Of a stretch of 33,473 bases of DNA, positions 25,076-32,690 are shown in pieces (position 1 is the first letter of the stretch; every line of letters begins with the position of its first letter). Made by a program: the position numbers and the translations under genes. The stretch is from Gemmataceae bacterium (lineage in GTDB: Bacteria > Planctomycetota > Planctomycetia > Gemmatales > Gemmataceae), in contig JANWYO010000198.1 in NCBI GenBank assembly GCA_025055215.1, positions 1 to 33,473 of the forward strand. Direction: 5' to 3'. The notes under the pieces were generated by a model. The model searched no databases, had not been told where the DNA came from, and saw only the letters and a list, made by a program, of their open reading frames with translations.

Positions 25076-25780
25076 TCAGCGCTTTTTTCGCGCCTCGAAT
25101 TCCCGGATGTATTTTTCGGGATCTTCGCGAAAGGCATCGCGGCAGCCGCTACAGCAGACGTAGTACGTCTTCCCCTGGTACACGACCGGCGACGTCCCCA
25201 GGCCGCCGCTGACGATGCACTCCGGTTTGCCGTCGCCCAACGCGAACGGCTCGCCCTCTTTCGTGGCACCAACCTGATATTGCCGAACGAAGGCGTTTTT
25301 GTCCGCGGGCTTGACCTCGTAGCGGTAGAGGTAGCGGTTGGAGTGCAGCAAAGTGAGGACAAGGCGCTGGTGCTCTCCCGTCGTCTCGTCGGTGCGGTCC
25401 ACGGTGAGAATGCGGTCTTTAAGCGTCCCGACGAAAGTACGCGTCGAACCTTCCACGGTCCGGAGGGAGAGGGCATAGCGATCGGTGTCCGGCAAATAGC
25501 GCAGTTCGCCGCCGGTGAAATGGCGTCCCTTGTTGATGGTAAGCACCAACCAGGCGTCCTGGCCTTTGAACTTCCACGACCAGGCAATTTCTTCCTGCCA
25601 GAAGTCGCGTTGCGGGTCCGCCCGCTTCACCAAGGGAATCCCCGTGCCGCGCCAAGAGCCGATCAGGTCGTGGAAGGCCCGGAGCGCCTCGCCTGGCTGT
25701 CGGCCGGCCGGTGCCTCGGCCGACGGTAGCACCATCACCCACCCCCACCATAAGCTTCCGACCAGCGCGAACGCTCGCAT
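25076..25780 (-). CDS. Secreted protein: lipocalin-like barrel plus C-terminal YHS/TRASH metal-binding domain
   Basis: A 234-residue exported protein. Residues 1-23 form a signal peptide. Residues 30-175 are a run of beta-strands (FHDLIGSWRGTGIPLV, EIAWSWKFKGQDAWLVLTI, GGELRYLPDTDRYALSLRT, RTFVGTLKDRILTVDRTD) with the layout of a lipocalin-like or DUF1579-type barrel. The C terminus, PECIVSGGLGTSPVVY then GKTYYVCCSGCRDAF and EDPEKYIREF, is a YHS/TRASH-type domain, with one Cys upstream and the CCxxC cluster expected to bind a metal such as copper or zinc. A role in metal sensing or trafficking at the envelope is an inference. GGGGAAG precedes the ATG. Confidence 0.8.
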   Translation of the reverse strand: MRAFALVGSLWWGWVMVLPSAEAPAGRQPGEALRAFHDLIGSWRGTGIPLVKRADPQRDFWQEEIAWSWKFKGQDAWLVLTINKGRHFTGGELRYLPDTDRYALSLRTVEGSTRTFVGTLKDRILTVDRTDETTGEHQRLVLTLLHSNRYLYRYEVKPADKNAFVRQYQVGATKEGEPFALGDGKPECIVSGGLGTSPVVYQGKTYYVCCSGCRDAFREDPEKYIREFEARKKR

Positions 25781-25847
25781 GGCTACTTCCCCGGGAGTCT
25801 CGATCCAATGAGCATACCTCGAGACCGATTAACAATTCATGAAGACG

Positions 25848-26582
25848 TCAGCGGGGCTTCGGGGCCGGTGTGATCGGCTTCCGGAAGACGATCACATGTT
25901 GCCAGGGGAGCTTGGGGTAGGTCTCCACCCACTCCAACGCATGGGGTGCCATCTCCTTCTTGACCTGGGCCTCGCTCATCTTATGGACCCGTTTGATCGG
26001 CACTCGCTCGTCTTCCAGGCGGTACTCCACGAAGACGAGTCGGCCACCGGGTTTTAACGCCTGCCGCATAGCGACGGTCATCTCCCAAGGATGCGAGAAC
26101 TCGTGATAGACATCGACGAGGAGGATCAGATCGACCGATTCGGGCGGGAGCTTGGGGTCCGTCTCGGTGCCGAGGATTGGCTCGACGTTGCTGATCTTTC
26201 GACTTTTCAAGCGTTGCCGGATGATGTCGAGCATTTCCAGCTGCACGTCCACGGCGTAAACTTTGCCAGCCGCACCCACGCGCTCGGCCAAGCGAAGGGT
26301 ATAGAAGCCGCTGCCGGCACCAATGTCGGCGACCACGTCTCCCTGTTTCAGCCTGAGGTAATCGACGAGCCGGCTGCACTGCTCCTCTTTTTCGCGCTCG
26401 GGCCGGTCCAGCCAGCCGGCGGCCTGGTGGCCCATGACCTGAGCAATTTCGCGGCCCATGTAGAATTTGCCGGTGCCATTAGGGTCATGGTCTTGGCGGT
26501 ATTCATAACGTGGGGATTCCGCCCAACCGATGGCGGCGAGGCATGCCCAGGCCACGACCGTCCGGCGTGCTGTCGTGTTCAT
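25848..26582 (-). CDS. Exported class I SAM-dependent methyltransferase
   Basis: A 244-residue methyltransferase with an N-terminal signal peptide. The ATG at 26582 has GAGGAG about 9 nt upstream and is followed by a hydrophobic stretch ending A-I-G-W-A-E (residues 1-21). The mature part begins with YEYRQDHDPNGTGKFYMGREIAQVMGHQAAGWLDRPEREKEE, a segment conserved in a family of exported methyltransferases in planctomycetes and proteobacteria. The SAM-binding core is VVADIGAGSGFYTLRLAERVG, VYAVDVQLEMLDIIRQRL, ESVDLILLVDVYHEFSHP and LKPGGRLVFVEYR. SAM would be needed outside the cytoplasm, or the protein stays on the cytoplasmic side of its anchor; the substrate is unknown. The gene is transcribed alone, divergent from sbcD. 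Confidence 0.85.
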   Translation of the reverse strand: MNTTARRTVVAWACLAAIGWAESPRYEYRQDHDPNGTGKFYMGREIAQVMGHQAAGWLDRPEREKEEQCSRLVDYLRLKQGDVVADIGAGSGFYTLRLAERVGAAGKVYAVDVQLEMLDIIRQRLKSRKISNVEPILGTETDPKLPPESVDLILLVDVYHEFSHPWEMTVAMRQALKPGGRLVFVEYRLEDERVPIKRVHKMSEAQVKKEMAPHALEWVETYPKLPWQHVIVFRKPITPAPKPR

Positions 26583-26707
26583 CGGTGGTGTCTCCTCGGC
26601 CAGAGCGCGTGAGTGACAACCAGGTAGTGGCAAGGTTCGCGTGTCCGATTCTTGAGGCTATCCGGTCTTTGGGGCGGGCACCAGGGGGAGTCTGGCGCGA
26701 GGGGTGC

Positions 26708-26737
26708 GCGGCCCGGCGGCCTGGGCCGCCGGGCCGC
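26708..26737. repeat. 14-bp perfect GC palindrome in the divergent region before sbcD
   Basis: GCGGCCCGGCGGCC (26708-26721) is followed, after TG, by its exact reverse complement (26724-26737). It lies between divergent genes (starts 26582 minus and 26854 plus), where a terminator is not expected. It could fold as a hairpin in the leader of either gene or act as a dispersed palindromic element. Confidence 0.5.
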
Positions 26738-26853
26738 GGGCGGGGCTGGCCTCGGCGGCTCCGGTAGGCAACGGGGACCTGGCGGCCAACTCGGGCAGCG
26801 GTTCCTGGCGTGTATGATGAGGTGAACGCCGCGCTTGCTGACGAGGGTTCGAA

Positions 26854-28065
26854 ATGCGGCTGATCCACACCGCGGACTGGCACTTGTGCGATCGGTTGGG
26901 TCGCATTGACCGCACCGAGGATCTGAAGGTTCGGGTCGAACGGGTGGCCGAGCTGTGCCGCCAATACGAAGCCGACCTCCTGCTTATTGCCGGCGACCTC
27001 TTTTCGGAGCAGGCAAGCGTGGACCAGATGACCGACGCTTTACGGCACATGCAGGAGGTGTTTGCGTCGTTCCTGCAAGGTGGGGGCACCATCGTGGCCA
27101 TTGCCGGCAACCACGACCACGAGGGGCGCATCGAGCTGCTGCGGGCGGGGATGTCGCTGGCGGCGCCGCCGGCCGCCGGCGGCCGCCTGGCCGCCGGCCG
27201 CCTCCACCTCCTCAACCAGCCCTTCTTCGGTACCTACACTTCAGCCGCCGGTGACACCATCCAGCTCGTCGCCATTCCCTATCCCGCGCTCCGCCACTTC
27301 AACCCCGCGCCGACGGCCTACCTCACCAGAACGGAAGAGCACCAAATGCTGAGCCAAAGTGTCACAACCTGGCTTACCAGCCTGCGGCAGCAGGCCGAGT
27401 TCGACCCCAAATTGCCGACCGTGCTCACCGCGCACCTGCACGTGCGTGGCTCAGCTGTTCACCGTCTCTACCGGCTCGACGAAAGCGACGACATCATCTT
27501 TGAGCCAAACGTCTTCATGAATGGCTGGACCTATGTCGCCTTGGGCCATGTCCACAAGCCACAGACCATCGGAGGCCGAGAGCACGTCCGCTACGCGGGC
27601 AGTCTCGATCGGCTCGACTTCGGCGAGACCCACAACAATCATGGTGTAGTCCTGGCGGAAATTGGCCCCGGGGGACTGGTGGGCACACCGCGGGTATTGA
27701 CGTTGCCCGCCACCCCGTTTCACGACGTCCAACTTGACGATCCCGCCAACCAGCTGGCCACCCTGATGGATCGCTTTTCCGATCGGGACCAAGCGATTGT
27801 CCGGGCGACGGTTCGGCCGGCGAGCGTTGGTCCCAGCCGGGACGAAGTCATGCGCGCCCTGCGTGTGACGTTTCCTCGGCTGTACGAGCTGACCTGGGAG
27901 GAACGCCCCGGAGACTCTTTCAACGGAGGCCCCGGCTTCGCGCCGCGAGGCGGGTTCGCGGCCACTGTGCGAGCTTATCTGGCGGAGAAGCTGGGCAATG
28001 ACCCAGACCGCGAGGCCCTCGACGCCCTGTTGGACAGCTTCCTGGCGGAGGAAGAAAACTCGTGA
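26854..28065 (+). CDS. sbcD: SbcD/Mre11-type exonuclease subunit
   Basis: Manganese-dependent DNA nuclease subunit of the SbcCD (Mre11-Rad50-like) complex that opens hairpin and protein-blocked DNA ends. The 403-residue product has all metal and catalytic motifs of calcineurin-type phosphoesterases: HTADWHL (5-11, D8 and H10), IAGDLF (45-50, D48), AGNHDHEGR (85-92), TAHLHVRGS (192-200) and GHVHKP (231-236). The ATG at 26854 has GAGGG 7-8 nt upstream. Residues 103-116 are an Ala/Gly/Pro-rich loop encoded by a GC palindrome. The C-terminal capping domain ends EALDALLDSFLAEEENS. The stop overlaps the sbcC start. Confidence 0.96.
   Translation: MRLIHTADWHLCDRLGRIDRTEDLKVRVERVAELCRQYEADLLLIAGDLFSEQASVDQMTDALRHMQEVFASFLQGGGTIVAIAGNHDHEGRIELLRAGMSLAAPPAAGGRLAAGRLHLLNQPFFGTYTSAAGDTIQLVAIPYPALRHFNPAPTAYLTRTEEHQMLSQSVTTWLTSLRQQAEFDPKLPTVLTAHLHVRGSAVHRLYRLDESDDIIFEPNVFMNGWTYVALGHVHKPQTIGGREHVRYAGSLDRLDFGETHNNHGVVLAEIGPGGLVGTPRVLTLPATPFHDVQLDDPANQLATLMDRFSDRDQAIVRATVRPASVGPSRDEVMRALRVTFPRLYELTWEERPGDSFNGGPGFAPRGGFAATVRAYLAEKLGNDPDREALDALLDSFLAEEENS
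27175..27198. repeat. In-gene GC hairpin in sbcD
   Basis: GCCGGCGGCC (27175-27184) pairs perfectly with GGCCGCCGGC (27189-27198) over a GCCT loop, inside sbcD. It encodes part of an Ala/Gly-rich loop (about residues 107-115) after the GNHD motif. Confidence 0.5.
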
Positions 28066-30581
28066 TTATCAAGCGCATTGTTCTGGAGAATTTCCTGACC
28101 TTCGGCTGTCCGGCCACGGAGATTGTCTTCAGCGACGACGAGCCGCTCTGGGTGCTGAGTGGACCCAACGGCATCGGCAAGTCGGCGGTGTTCGACGCCA
28201 TCACCTACGCTCTGTTTGGCTACCATCGCGGTGGCGCTCAAGACGCCGACTGCTTGATCCGCCATGGAGCGAAGGGCTTCTACGTGGCCTTGGAGTTCGA
28301 GCATGACCGCAAGGACTACCGCATCGTCCGCAGGCGAGCGGGCAAGGCCACGCAGCGGCTGGAATGCCGAGTCAACGATCAATGGCGAGCGGTGCGAGGA
28401 GTACAGACGGCCAACGAACTCAAAGCATGGGTGGAGCGGACGCTGGGGCTGGACTACTTCACGTTCACCGCCTCGGTGCTCTTGCGTCAGGGGGAAGCGG
28501 ACGAGTTCTTGACAGCGGACGGGAGCCGTCGCCTGGCGATCCTCAAGAAGATCATTGGCCTGGAGAGGTACGAGGCGCTGTCGCAGCGCGTACATGAGGC
28601 ACGGCGGCAATGGGAGGAAAAGCTGAGGATCCTCCGGGTGCAACGGGACAACACCCAGGCCGTGTCCGACGAAGACATCCAAGCAGCGCACCAGGCGTTG
28701 GCGGAAGTCGAGGCCATTCGGGTCGAGGCTCAGGCGGAGGAGCTGGCAGCGTCGAAGCGCCTCATGCACTCCGAGAGGTGGGAGGAACTTTGTCAGGAAC
28801 GCCAGGGTTTGGAGAGGGAAGTCAAGCAAGCCCAGGCAAGGGAAGCTGAGCTTGGCCATCTCCGTGCCGCTTCGGAGCGACTTCGCTGCCTTCAAGCCTT
28901 GGAGCCGGCAATGCGTCAAACCATCCGTCTCGGCGGTGAGTTGGGTGCCACGCTCTCCGACCTTCTTGCCCAACTGACCGGCGAACAGCAGGAAATGGCC
29001 CGCCAACTCGACCAACTGACAACCTCAGTGAAGCAGACGAGGGACCAGTCAGAACACCAGCAACGGCAGGCGCGGGAGGCGACCGAGGCGGCGGAAAAAC
29101 GGCGCCACGAGCGAGAGCATTTGAAGGTGTTCGCCGCCCAGGCTGAGCACCTGGCGAACCTGCGGCGGGAGTGGGAGGAAATCCCGGCTGATGTGGAAGC
29201 GAGGAGGGCGCGGGCGGAGGCAATGGCCGAAGCCGCCGCCGCCGTTGCCGAGCAGGCTCACGGCCAGAGAGCGGCCCTCGTCGCCCTGGTCGCCGAGGCC
29301 CGTCGGCGACTCGAGGCCTTTCAACGAGTCCAAGCCGGTGTCCCGTGCTCGCTCTGCGGTCAAATCGTTTCCGAAGAGCACGCCCGTAATGAACGCCGTC
29401 GGCTCACCGACGCCCTCCGCGACCTCGAACACCGGCTTACGGAAAGCGAGAACCTGGCGCGGCAGGCAGCAGCCCAGCGAGAGCAAGGGGAAATCGAGTT
29501 ACGAAATCTCGAGCGCCTGTCTCAGAGGAAGCACGAACTCGAGCGAGAGATTGACCAGGTGGAGAAGCTGCTGTCCAGCGCCGGCGTACCGCCCGACGCT
29601 GGACAGGTGCAAAGGGAGTTGGCTGCTCGGGATGCCGAGATTGCACAGTGGCAGGATAAGGCGGCGGCGGCCCAAGCCGCCGCCGCCCAAGCGACCGAGC
29701 AGGTGCGTCTTATCGAACACGAAAGCGCCCGGTTGGCCGAACGTCTCCTCCAGAGCCTCGCCCAAGAGCGTGCCCAACTCGAACAACAAGGCGTGGTGCA
29801 ACGCTTGCATGAATGCGAGCAAGACGCTGTTCGCGCGGACGAAAAAGCCCAACGACTTCGAGAAATCGAACGCGCCATACGGGCCATTCCTCCATCGGCT
29901 CGGATTCCCGCGGCCGAGGCAAAGCGCCACCTCGAGGAGCTGCGGCTAAGGGTCTCGAATGCGGACAAGGACCGGCGTGTCGCCCAAGGCCGAGTCGATG
30001 AGGTGACACGCCGAGCGGCCGAGTACCATCGCGTCGTGCAACAACTGGCGGAGGCGGAGCTTCAGGCCGAGCGGCACCGCAAGCTCGACGAACTTCTTGG
30101 CCGGAATGGCCTGCAACGCGACCTCGTCCGCTCCGCCGAGCGGGAGATCGTCCACTTGGCGAACAATACCGTGTACAAGCTGTCAGACGGAGACTTGTCA
30201 CTTGAACTCGATGGCCGCGTTGATGGCGACGACCGAGCACTCAGCCTCCTGGTTCGGCGGGTCGGCAGTTCCCAGCCCATCCCGGTGGCTTTTCTTTCGG
30301 GGAGCCAAAAGTTCCGCGTGGCCATCGCCCTCGCCTTGGCCATCGGCCGATTTGCATCGGGTCAGGCGCGGCCGTTGGAAAGCGTGATCATCGACGAAGG
30401 CTTCGGCAGCCTCGACCGCGACGGGCTGCGGGCGGCAGCCGACGAACTGAATCGCCTGCGGGGTTACCTGCGCCGCATCGTGCTCGTCTCTCACCAGCAG
30501 GAATTTGCCGAACGCTTCCCCGTGGTCATCCAACTGAAGCCCGGGGAAAACGGCACCATTGCGGAGCAATTCCGCCGTTGA
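28062..30581 (+). CDS. sbcC: SbcC/Rad50-type ATPase subunit
   Basis: ABC-type ATPase partner of SbcD. The GTG at 28062 overlaps the sbcD stop (GTGA), so the two subunits are translationally coupled. The 839-residue protein has Walker A GPNGIGKS (34-41) and FTASVLLRQGEADEFL (Q-loop). Long coiled coils follow on both sides of a zinc hook, C429-S-L-C432 (PCSLCGQ). The return coiled coil leads to the ABC signature FLSGSQKFRVAIALALAI (about 742-760) and Walker B VIIDEGFGSLD (about 773-783), then VLVSHQQEFAERFP with the switch His. The coiled-coil arms are somewhat shorter than in E. coli SbcC (about 1,050 residues in total). Alanine-rich heptads near 29650-29700 are part of the coiled coil. Confidence 0.96.
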   Translation: MIIKRIVLENFLTFGCPATEIVFSDDEPLWVLSGPNGIGKSAVFDAITYALFGYHRGGAQDADCLIRHGAKGFYVALEFEHDRKDYRIVRRRAGKATQRLECRVNDQWRAVRGVQTANELKAWVERTLGLDYFTFTASVLLRQGEADEFLTADGSRRLAILKKIIGLERYEALSQRVHEARRQWEEKLRILRVQRDNTQAVSDEDIQAAHQALAEVEAIRVEAQAEELAASKRLMHSERWEELCQERQGLEREVKQAQAREAELGHLRAASERLRCLQALEPAMRQTIRLGGELGATLSDLLAQLTGEQQEMARQLDQLTTSVKQTRDQSEHQQRQAREATEAAEKRRHEREHLKVFAAQAEHLANLRREWEEIPADVEARRARAEAMAEAAAAVAEQAHGQRAALVALVAEARRRLEAFQRVQAGVPCSLCGQIVSEEHARNERRRLTDALRDLEHRLTESENLARQAAAQREQGEIELRNLERLSQRKHELEREIDQVEKLLSSAGVPPDAGQVQRELAARDAEIAQWQDKAAAAQAAAAQATEQVRLIEHESARLAERLLQSLAQERAQLEQQGVVQRLHECEQDAVRADEKAQRLREIERAIRAIPPSARIPAAEAKRHLEELRLRVSNADKDRRVAQGRVDEVTRRAAEYHRVVQQLAEAELQAERHRKLDELLGRNGLQRDLVRSAEREIVHLANNTVYKLSDGDLSLELDGRVDGDDRALSLLVRRVGSSQPIPVAFLSGSQKFRVAIALALAIGRFASGQARPLESVIIDEGFGSLDRDGLRAAADELNRLRGYLRRIVLVSHQQEFAERFPVVIQLKPGENGTIAEQFRR

Positions 30582-30679
30582 GCGGAGTTGGGGAGAGCGG
30601 CGGGGGCATTTCGGATCGACACGTCATGGAGCGGGATTCGAAGCGTCAGCAACCATCAATGCCCGACGCCTCGGCCGAC

Positions 30680-30752
30680 TGGAGCCGACGGGGATCGAAC
30701 CCGTAACCTCAGCATTGCGAACGCTGCGCTCTCCCAATTGAGCTACGGCCCC
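30680..30752 (-). tRNA. tRNA-Ala (anticodon CGC)
   Basis: A complete cloverleaf on the minus strand, 73 nt. Acceptor stem GGGGCCG/CGGCTCC with one G-T pair, D-arm GCTC-AATTGGGA-GAGC, anticodon stem CAGCG/TGCTG with loop TTCGCAA (anticodon CGC, reading GCG), and T-arm ACGGG-TTCGATC-CCCGT. The discriminator base is A. CCA is not encoded; the next bases downstream do not match. GCG codons are frequent in this GC-rich genome, so a dedicated CGC isoacceptor makes sense. Confidence 0.95.
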
Positions 30753-30769
30753 GGGAAAATATCTGTAAA

Positions 30770-30798
30770 ATCCTAGGAGGAAGGCCGCCGATTGGCAA
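30770..30798 (-). promoter_or_regulatory. Candidate promoter of tRNA-Ala
   Basis: On the minus strand, TTGCCA (30793-30798) and TAGGAT (30770-30775) are separated by exactly 17 bp. They match 5 of 6 and 4 of 6 positions of the sigma70 consensus. The expected start site is about 10 nt before the mature tRNA 5' end at 30752, leaving a short leader. Confidence 0.5.
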
Positions 30799-30849
30799 GC
30801 AGCGCTGGCTGAGCCACGGCGGGGGGCGGGGTCAGGGTGGCGCACCGTC

Positions 30850-30879
30850 GCGGGTGGCCGACCAAGGCCGGCCACCCGC
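30850..30879. repeat. GC-rich hairpin upstream of ispD
   Basis: GCGGGTGGCC (30850-30859) pairs with GGCCACCCGC (30870-30879), a perfect 10-bp stem with a 10-nt loop. It lies 30 nt before the ispD start codon, so it would form in the ispD leader. Confidence 0.5.
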
Positions 30880-30908
30880 CGTCGACGCCACCGGCGAGGG
30901 GGTGGAGC

Positions 30909-31670
30909 ATGGCACGCTTCGCGGTGATTCTCCCAGCGGCGGGCAAGTCGTCCCGCTTCCGCGACAAGGAAAAAAAGCCCTTCGTCAACCTCGACGGGCG
31001 AGCCGTCTGGCTGCGGGCCGCCGAACTCTTCGTGGCACGCGACGACGTCTGCCAATGCATCATCGTGATCGCTAAGGACGATCAGGAAATGTTTCGGCGC
31101 CGTTACGGTCCGAACCTCGCCTTCATGAACGTCCAGATCGCCGACGGCGGTGCCGAGCGCTTTGAGTCGGTGGCCAATGCCCTGGCCTTGTTGAGGCCTG
31201 AGGCCAAATTCGTCGCCATCCACGACGCGGTACGCCCATGCCTGACCTCGACGCTGATCGATGCGGTCTTCGCCGAGGCGAAAAAAGCTGGTGCGGCCGT
31301 CCTGGCCATTCCAGTCTCCGACACGCTCAAAGAGGTGGACGAGCACAAGCGGGTCGTGAAGACGGTTTCGCGGCAGCGGCTGTGGCAGGCCCAGACGCCC
31401 CAGGTCTTCCGTCGGGATTGGCTCGAAGAAGCCTACGCCAAACGGAGCCAGCTCGGGCACGAGATCACCGACGACGCCCAACTCGTCGAGGCCGCCGGGC
31501 ATCCCGTGCAGGTGGTTGAGGGGTCGGCCTCCAATCTCAAGATCACGACCAAGGCCGACCTGCAATTGGCCGAAGCCATCCTCAAGGCCCAGCCAAAGCC
31601 GAAGCCGGCTGGTTCGGTGCATCCCTTCGCCGAGGAAGAGATGTGGGGTGGCCGGGGACCGCGATCCTGA
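30909..31670 (+). CDS. ispD: 2-C-methyl-D-erythritol 4-phosphate cytidylyltransferase
   Basis: Third enzyme of the non-mevalonate (MEP) isoprenoid pathway; it joins MEP and CTP to give CDP-ME. The ATG at 30909 gives 253 residues and starts MARFAVILPAAGKSSRF, the nucleotide-binding N terminus of the family, with GAGGGGGTGGAG just upstream. Further landmarks are KKPFVNLDGRAVWLRAAELF, DGGAERFESVANAL, AIHDAVRPCLTS, LWQAQTPQVFRRDWL, ITDDAQLVEAAGHPVQVVEGSASNLKITT and DLQLAEAIL. Length fits IspD, with about 15 extra residues at the C terminus (QPKPKPAGSVHPFAEEE). The frame extends upstream to 30837, but that part covers the leader hairpin. No IspF is fused or adjacent. Confidence 0.95.
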   Translation: MARFAVILPAAGKSSRFRDKEKKPFVNLDGRAVWLRAAELFVARDDVCQCIIVIAKDDQEMFRRRYGPNLAFMNVQIADGGAERFESVANALALLRPEAKFVAIHDAVRPCLTSTLIDAVFAEAKKAGAAVLAIPVSDTLKEVDEHKRVVKTVSRQRLWQAQTPQVFRRDWLEEAYAKRSQLGHEITDDAQLVEAAGHPVQVVEGSASNLKITTKADLQLAEAILKAQPKPKPAGSVHPFAEEEMWGGRGPRS

Positions 31671-31679
31671 CGTCTTGGG

Positions 31680-31713
31680 GCGTCGCGGCGGTCCTCAGGG
31701 GCTGCCGCGACGC
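31680..31713. terminator. GC-rich hairpin across convergent gene ends
   Basis: GCGTCGCGGC (31680-31689) pairs with GCCGCGACGC (31704-31713), a perfect 10-bp stem with a 14-nt loop. It spans the 24-bp gap between ispD (stop 31670) and the permease gene and includes the last codons of the permease. No T-run. Probably serves both genes. Confidence 0.5.
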
Positions 31714-32690
31714 TTGAGAATTTCATCGGCGATCGTCCCCAGTAGCAGCGACAATCCAATCACGGTGTACTCTAAGTCGCTCGGCACACCCGCGAAAATG
31801 CAGAGATTGCGCAGCAGCGGCAGCACCGCTGTGCCGAGGAGGATGCCGGCCACCAGCCCTTGGCCCCCGCGAAGGCTGCACCCGCCCAGCACCGCCCCAG
31901 TGATGGCGTAAAGCTCGTACCAGCTGCCGGCCGCTGACGGTTGGGCCGTCTCCAGGTCCAGCAGCAGCATCAACCCACCCAGCCCCGCCAGCAGCGAGCA
32001 GAGGACAAAGGCCACGATTTTGTAACGGTCGGTGGCGATGCCAGCGTACCGGGCGGCCTGCTCATTGGCGCCGAGGGCATACAAGTAGCGGCCATAAACG
32101 CTGCCATGCAACATTAGCCCCAGGAAAAACGCCAGCCCCAGGAGCAGCCAGAACATCATCGGCACGCCCAGCCAGTCGCCGGCCGCCAGGAAGCGGATGC
32201 CGGCGAGGTCCGGCCGACCCCCAATGCCAACGTCGCGTGACGAACCGTGCAGCCACGGTTCGCCCCAATGGCTCGGCAGCAGCGCCCGGAAGCGGAGCAC
32301 CGGCGCCAACTGGGCCAGTCCCCGATAAATGAACAGCCCGCAGAGTGTGACAATAAACGGTTGCAAGCGAAGCTTGGTGACGAGCAAACCGTGACACAGA
32401 CCGAGGACGCTGGCCCCCAACAGCACCAGGCCCGCCGATAGCCACGGGTCGAACCGTTGTTCCAGAAGCAGCCCGAAGCTGATGGCCGACAAGCCGACCA
32501 CCGAGCCGATCGACAGGTCAATGCCGCCAGCGATGATGAGGATGCCGGCCCCCAGGGTCAGGATGCCGAAAAAACCGACCCGCCGTGCCAAGTTGGCCAG
32601 GTTCTGGGGCGATGCGGCTCCAGGGTCCGAGGCGATCAGAATGCCGCATAGGATCACGACCATCAAGGTGATGCCCAGCAGTCGTTTCAC
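31695..32690 (-). CDS. Sugar ABC transporter permease, RbsC-like
   Basis: Inner-membrane permease of the BPD_transp_2 (RbsC/XylH/MglC) family, 331 residues from the GTG at 32690, which overlaps the ATPase stop by 4 bp (GTGA). Eight or more hydrophobic segments are visible, starting LLGITLMVVILCGILIA. Family signatures are ILTLGAGILIIAGGIDLSIGSVVGLSAI near the N terminus, LCGLFIYRGLAQL, and the cytoplasmic loop YALGANEQAARYAGI that contacts the ATPase. The late AITGAVLGGCSLRGGQGLVAGILLGTAVLPLL and VIGLSLLLGTIADEI complete the pattern. Substrate is probably a pentose or other monosaccharide; no binding-protein gene is in the window. Confidence 0.93.
   Translation of the reverse strand: MKRLLGITLMVVILCGILIASDPGAASPQNLANLARRVGFFGILTLGAGILIIAGGIDLSIGSVVGLSAISFGLLLEQRFDPWLSAGLVLLGASVLGLCHGLLVTKLRLQPFIVTLCGLFIYRGLAQLAPVLRFRALLPSHWGEPWLHGSSRDVGIGGRPDLAGIRFLAAGDWLGVPMMFWLLLGLAFFLGLMLHGSVYGRYLYALGANEQAARYAGIATDRYKIVAFVLCSLLAGLGGLMLLLDLETAQPSAAGSWYELYAITGAVLGGCSLRGGQGLVAGILLGTAVLPLLRNLCIFAGVPSDLEYTVIGLSLLLGTIADEILKRRGSP

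Noticed and set aside
24001-25212. 403-codon plus-strand frame across the lipoprotein gene
   Set aside because: Arg/Gly-rich shadow with no start signal; it is antisense to the phosphatase-like lipoprotein.
24904-25587. N-terminal extension of the phosphatase-like lipoprotein frame
   Set aside because: It is antisense-like Arg/Ser-rich sequence overlapping the YHS gene; the lipoprotein signal and GAGGAGG site fix the start at 24903.
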